From an uncultured Christensenellaceae bacterium (lineage in GTDB: Bacteria; Bacillota; Clostridia; Christensenellales; UBA3700): DNA of 27,656 nucleotides. Position numbers and translations under genes: made by a program. Under the pieces are notes generated by a model, which had not been told where the DNA came from, did not search any database, and saw nothing but the letters and a program-made list of their open reading frames with translations. This document shows positions 24,846-27,656 of the stretch, one piece after another (position 1 is the first letter of the stretch; every line of letters starts with the position of its first letter). The DNA lies in assembly GCA_910588015.1 (NCBI GenBank), contig CAJUOK010000003.1:1-27656 (forward strand). Direction: 5' to 3'.

Positions 24846-25940
24846 TTATTGAGCGCTTACATAGCAATACCAAAACGTGATATAAAGCTCGTCGTCTCCC
24901 GACTCGGGAATTTCTATTTCCGCGCTGCCGTCTTCATAATCTTCCAATCTCAAAAACAAAAGCGTTTCGCCGCCTGCGGCGATTATTTGACTCTCCCAAG
25001 ACGACACTCTGTCGGTGCCGACTGAATTTTTGTTGAGACAGACCCAGGCTTGCGACTGTTTGTTTTCCGCAGAAGAAACCAAGTACTTTCCGCTTTGGAT
25101 ATCAGTCCCGACCTTATACTGTCCGGGCATAATAGCTCCGTCGGAATTTTTTAACGGCGCGGGCGCGTCGCCCGATTTATAGAGTTTGCCTCCGACAAAC
25201 GACAGATATTCTCCGTCTTTGACTTTGAGATAGACTCTGTTTTCGCAATAATCAAAAGACAGCATATCAGGCGAATTCAAAGCCGCCGTGCCGTAAAGCT
25301 GCGCTTGAGGTTTGCTCGTTATAAAATACTGAACCTGTTTGTTTTCGCCGACCACGACGTATTCTCCCGCCGCTATATCCGTCCCGACTTTGAGTTGAGC
25401 CGCAAAATAGCCTTTTTCGTCGAGAGGTTTGAGCTTGACGTTTTCGGGCTTATAGAGCAAAGCGTATTCAAAAGCAATATATTCCCCTTCGTTGAGATTG
25501 ACGTATTGCCTCATAAAAAATTCTCTGCGATACAAAAAGTCGCTCTTATCCACAGCCGCGTCCTTTGTCTTGCGCACTTCCAACACGGGAGTGACGTCGC
25601 CGTCTGATTTTTTCACGTTGGGATAGAGCACGTATTCTCCTGCCGGCAAATCTTTGCCCACGAGATATACCCCCTCCGTCTTAAACGCCATAGAGTCGCC
25701 TCTTTTGCCGTTGATAACGGTATTTAGGATAATACCCGTCACTATAATAAGCAACGCCGCAACCGCGCCGAATACGACGAACGCCCGCTTATTAACTTTA
25801 CTTCTCTTGACTATTATCTTTGCCTTTCTGCGAGGTACTGTCACTTCGGCGCCGCAATACTCGCAGACTGCCTTTTTGGAGTCGCCCGTCGCCTTAAAGG
25901 TTGCTCCGCAATGAGGACATTTCAATCTGACAACTCTCAC
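24846..25940 (-). CDS. Zinc-ribbon membrane protein with VGxDIxAGxY repeats (second of pair)
   Basis: Function unknown. The 364-residue product starts at GTG 25940, overlapping the upstream stop (GTGA), with GGAGGAG inside the preceding gene. An N-terminal zinc ribbon has C8-x2-C11 and C26-x2-C29. A basic stretch and one membrane helix (about 53-74) follow, so the ribbon should be cytoplasmic and the rest outside. The outer part repeats a short beta motif: GVYLVGKDLPAGEYVLYPN, LKVGTDIAAGEYVVVGENK and YKVGTDIQSGKYLVSSAENK. The cysteine positions are identical to those of the neighbour at 25937-26974, so the two arose by tandem duplication. Possibly envelope sensors or scaffolds; that is inference. 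Confidence 0.85.
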   Translation of the reverse strand: MRVVRLKCPHCGATFKATGDSKKAVCEYCGAEVTVPRRKAKIIVKRSKVNKRAFVVFGAVAALLIIVTGIILNTVINGKRGDSMAFKTEGVYLVGKDLPAGEYVLYPNVKKSDGDVTPVLEVRKTKDAAVDKSDFLYRREFFMRQYVNLNEGEYIAFEYALLYKPENVKLKPLDEKGYFAAQLKVGTDIAAGEYVVVGENKQVQYFITSKPQAQLYGTAALNSPDMLSFDYCENRVYLKVKDGEYLSFVGGKLYKSGDAPAPLKNSDGAIMPGQYKVGTDIQSGKYLVSSAENKQSQAWVCLNKNSVGTDRVSSWESQIIAAGGETLLFLRLEDYEDGSAEIEIPESGDDELYITFWYCYVSAQ

Positions 25941-26974
25941 TCGTTCTCCTCCTGCGGCAACAGCTTTATCATATATAGATATATATAGTCGCCGTCTTCC
26001 AAATCTACGTAGCCGTGCGTAGTAGTGGGATTTATCTCTTGGCTCTCGTCAAAAAAAGCAAACCCGTTTTTGTTTACGGCAAAAAACGCTACGTTGCCCG
26101 CGTTGCCGTAATCAAACTTATATCTGCCCGCCTCTATATCCACGCCTACTTTATACTGACCGTAAAGATATTCGTCGCGCTCTCCTTTGACGGGTTTAGG
26201 CGCGTCATTTTCTGCATACAACTTGCCGCGCGTGAGATAGACGTAATCTCCCTCGCCTATTGTCAAATGCGAACGGTATCCGATTTTTTTGACGTAAAGA
26301 ACTCCTCCGACGACGCATTTAATATCGGAATACTGCATAGTTTTGTCTTCGTTGTGCAATATATAATTTCCCGCAGGTATATCCGAGCCGCCGCGCAACA
26401 CGATATTGCCTTCATAAGAGCCGTCTGCCATAGCCGCGACGGTTTTGTCACCCACGCGGAAAACGTTGCTGTCTACGACTTTGACGTATTGACCTTTTTT
26501 GACGGTAAAATAATAATTTTCCGCAAACTTATAATCTGCTATGCAAGCCGACGTGCCCGCGCTTGCATTCTTATCTTTTAAAATCAAAATCCTACCGCTT
26601 GCTTTTGCGGGATTCTTAAAAGCGACGAACTCGCCCTCCTCCATATCCTCGCCGACAAGATAAGTCCCCTCGAAGAGATATGCTTTCTGATGTCTGTAAT
26701 CGTCGGACACGGGAGGCTTACGGTTACCGAAAACCCCTGCAAAATACAAAGAAATTATGACAATCGCCGCCGCCAAAACAGCTACTGCCGAAATCGCCGC
26801 GACAATTCTTGCGGGAGTTATCTTTATATTGCCGATATAGTGATGAACTTGAGTGGGCTTTTGCCTATCGATATAATAATTGGCTCCGCAATATCGACAT
26901 TGACCGCTGTCGGCTTTAGCGTCGATTATCAGGTCCGCCCCGCAATTCTCACATTTATAATGCATTTTTTTCAT
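25937..26974 (-). CDS. Zinc-ribbon membrane protein with VGxDIxAGxY repeats (first of pair)
   Basis: Function unknown. The 345 residues carry a zinc ribbon with C8-x2-C11 and C26-x2-C29, a membrane helix at about 57-81, and an external part with the repeated motif (TYLVGEDMEEGEFVAFKN, GGSDIPAGNYILHNEDK, YKVGVDIEAGRYKFDYGN). It is the first gene of a two-gene operon and is translationally coupled to its paralogue. The first ATG (26974) lies six bases from the -10 box with no ribosome site, so the mRNA is probably leaderless. An in-frame ATG three codons later also lacks a ribosome site. Confidence 0.85.
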   Translation of the reverse strand: MKKMHYKCENCGADLIIDAKADSGQCRYCGANYYIDRQKPTQVHHYIGNIKITPARIVAAISAVAVLAAAIVIISLYFAGVFGNRKPPVSDDYRHQKAYLFEGTYLVGEDMEEGEFVAFKNPAKASGRILILKDKNASAGTSACIADYKFAENYYFTVKKGQYVKVVDSNVFRVGDKTVAAMADGSYEGNIVLRGGSDIPAGNYILHNEDKTMQYSDIKCVVGGVLYVKKIGYRSHLTIGEGDYVYLTRGKLYAENDAPKPVKGERDEYLYGQYKVGVDIEAGRYKFDYGNAGNVAFFAVNKNGFAFFDESQEINPTTTHGYVDLEDGDYIYLYMIKLLPQEENE

Positions 26975-26980
26975 ATCTAT

Positions 26981-27009
26981 ATTTTAACGCAGAGCCATAT
27001 TTATGTCAA
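26981..27009 (-). promoter_or_regulatory. Strong promoter of the zinc-ribbon operon, implying a leaderless mRNA
   Basis: On the minus strand TTGACA (27004-27009), a 17-bp spacer and TAAAAT (26981-26986) give a near-consensus promoter. Six bases separate the -10 box from the ATG at 26974, so the predicted +1 is the A of ATG. Further upstream, 27010-27156 is AT-rich with nothing recognisable. Confidence 0.8.
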
Positions 27010-27156
27010 GATAATAATTATTTGCAGTCATTCAAACCAATTTAAGCAAAATATCGCAATTTTTAACATCCTTGAAAGTATAATTCATTTGTAAATATCT
27101 ATTATTTAATATAAACCAATTGATATTTACTTCTCAACAGACAACTGCGCATAAAA

Positions 27157-27197
27157 AAAGCCGACCGAAATTGTTTGGTTCAATTTCGGTCGGCTTT
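27157..27197 (-). terminator. Strong terminator downstream of the 61-residue gene
   Basis: A perfect 17-bp stem (AAAGCCGACCGAAATTG 27157-27173 with 27181-27197) has a 7-nt loop and is followed on the minus strand by TTTTTTT. Orientation matches the small gene at 27310-27495; the 112 bp between its stop and the stem hold no convincing gene. Confidence 0.92.
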
Positions 27198-27309
27198 GGT
27201 GCACCGTAAAGCCATAAAAAAGAACATAGTAATATTGCAAGTAAATAGGCTTGAATATTATTGCCAAGTGGAATTGCCGTTATCGGAATATAAGCTGTAC
27301 GGCAGACAA

Positions 27310-27495
27310 TTAGCCGCGAGGTGTTGACGGCTTGTCAATTTCCTTGTCGGCGGTTAGGGCTGTCATTGCGTTCTTGTAGATACGCTTTGACAGCCTTTTG
27401 GCTTGCTCGTTATCGGGCGGCAATTCTGCATATATGTTTTTGTCTTTATCGTCAAAGTAAATTATGCTTATGCCCTGCGGTATTTTCTTTTCCAT
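27310..27495 (-). CDS. Small hypothetical protein, 61 residues
   Basis: I do not recognise this family. The frame starts at ATG 27495 with AGAGG 8 nt upstream and ends in TAA. The protein is highly charged (IIYFDDKDKNIYAELPPDN, then a basic helix-like AKRLSKRIYKNAM), without a signal peptide or membrane segment. It is followed by its own strong terminator. Use of CTG, CTA and ACC codons differs somewhat from the neighbouring genes. The size, charge and position beside repeat-bearing DNA would fit an accessory gene of a mobile element, but that is a guess. Confidence 0.6.
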   Translation of the reverse strand: MEKKIPQGISIIYFDDKDKNIYAELPPDNEQAKRLSKRIYKNAMTALTADKEIDKPSTPRG

Positions 27496-27622
27496 ATTTG
27501 AAACCTCTTAAATATTAGATAACCCCACCCAATACCCACCCTAAATGATAAAGCAAGGCGTAAAGAGAATTATGTCATATTTTATTGAATAATAGCAGAT
27601 TTAACAATAACCGCCCCCAAAT

Positions 27623-27637
27623 GTGTTACAGTGTTAC
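27623..27637. repeat. Short direct repeat near right edge
   Basis: GTGTTAC occurs twice with one base between (27623-27629 and 27631-27637), about 130 bp upstream of the 61-residue gene. A second near-repeat, CCCACCC, occurs twice at about 27524-27541. The rest of 27496-27656 has no gene. These could be an operator or the end of a mobile element. Confidence 0.4.
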
Positions 27638-27656
27638 GGGGTGGCGTAGGTAATAC

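Noticed and set aside
27130..27309. About 60 open codons on the minus strand after the small gene
   Set aside because: No start codon with a ribosome site, and the frame runs through a perfect 17-bp terminator stem.
1..27656. CRISPR arrays, tRNA, rRNA, riboswitches
   Set aside because: No regularly spaced direct repeats, cloverleaf-like sequences or known riboswitch cores were seen in the intergenic regions by reading. A covariance-model scan would be the decisive check.

Overview
The window looks like a low-to-mid GC Bacillota (Firmicutes) chromosome, most likely an uncultured, gut-type member of the Clostridia. The evidence is a complete HrcA-controlled chaperone operon with its CIRCE operator, a complete CtsR-McsA-McsB-ClpC operon with its CtsR box, long-form HPF, strong AGGAGG-type ribosome binding sites, and large anchored surface proteins with InlB-type, M60-peptidase and F5/8C-like modules. 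The lineage is an inference; no rRNA or tRNA gene is present to settle it.

Layout, left to right. (1) 1-4165, minus: a giant, left-truncated surface protein (beta-helix, InlB-like repeats, MBG-like domain, two membrane segments, charged coiled tail). (2) 4166-4549: an AT-rich gap with a 134-bp element bounded by perfect 27-bp inverted repeats, then the dnaJ terminator. (3) 4550-9270, minus: hrcA-grpE-dnaK-dnaJ behind a consensus promoter and CIRCE. (4) 9403-12634, minus: a lipoprotein with the domain order of an M60 peptidase but without the HExxH zinc site. (5) 12743-13330, minus: hpf. (6) 13403-18124, minus: ctsR-mcsA-mcsB-clpC. (7) 18165-19238, plus: galU, divergent from ctsR. (8) 19360-23452, minus: a membrane-anchored M60 peptidase with intact HEYNH and a lysine/alanine-rich repetitive cytoplasmic tail. 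(9) 23556-24825, plus: a dinB-type Y-family polymerase. (10) 24846-27009, minus: two overlapping, paralogous zinc-ribbon membrane proteins. (11) 27157-27656: a 61-residue unknown gene with its own terminator and a repeat-bearing, possibly foreign, edge.

How the genes work together. Class I (HrcA) and class III (CtsR) heat-shock operons lie within about 14 kb together with HPF, so refolding, arginine-tag-directed proteolysis and ribosome hibernation are grouped. Interleaved with them are two members of one extracellular family: an apparently active M60 peptidase and a non-catalytic relative anchored differently. They may act on glycoproteins or glycans outside the cell, but their cooperation is inference.

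The least expected signals are: the active/inactive M60 pair; two promoters (dinB and the zinc-ribbon operon) with almost identical start regions placed so that the mRNA should be leaderless; an abrupt change in codon use inside the giant surface protein; and the 27-bp inverted-repeat element upstream of that gene.
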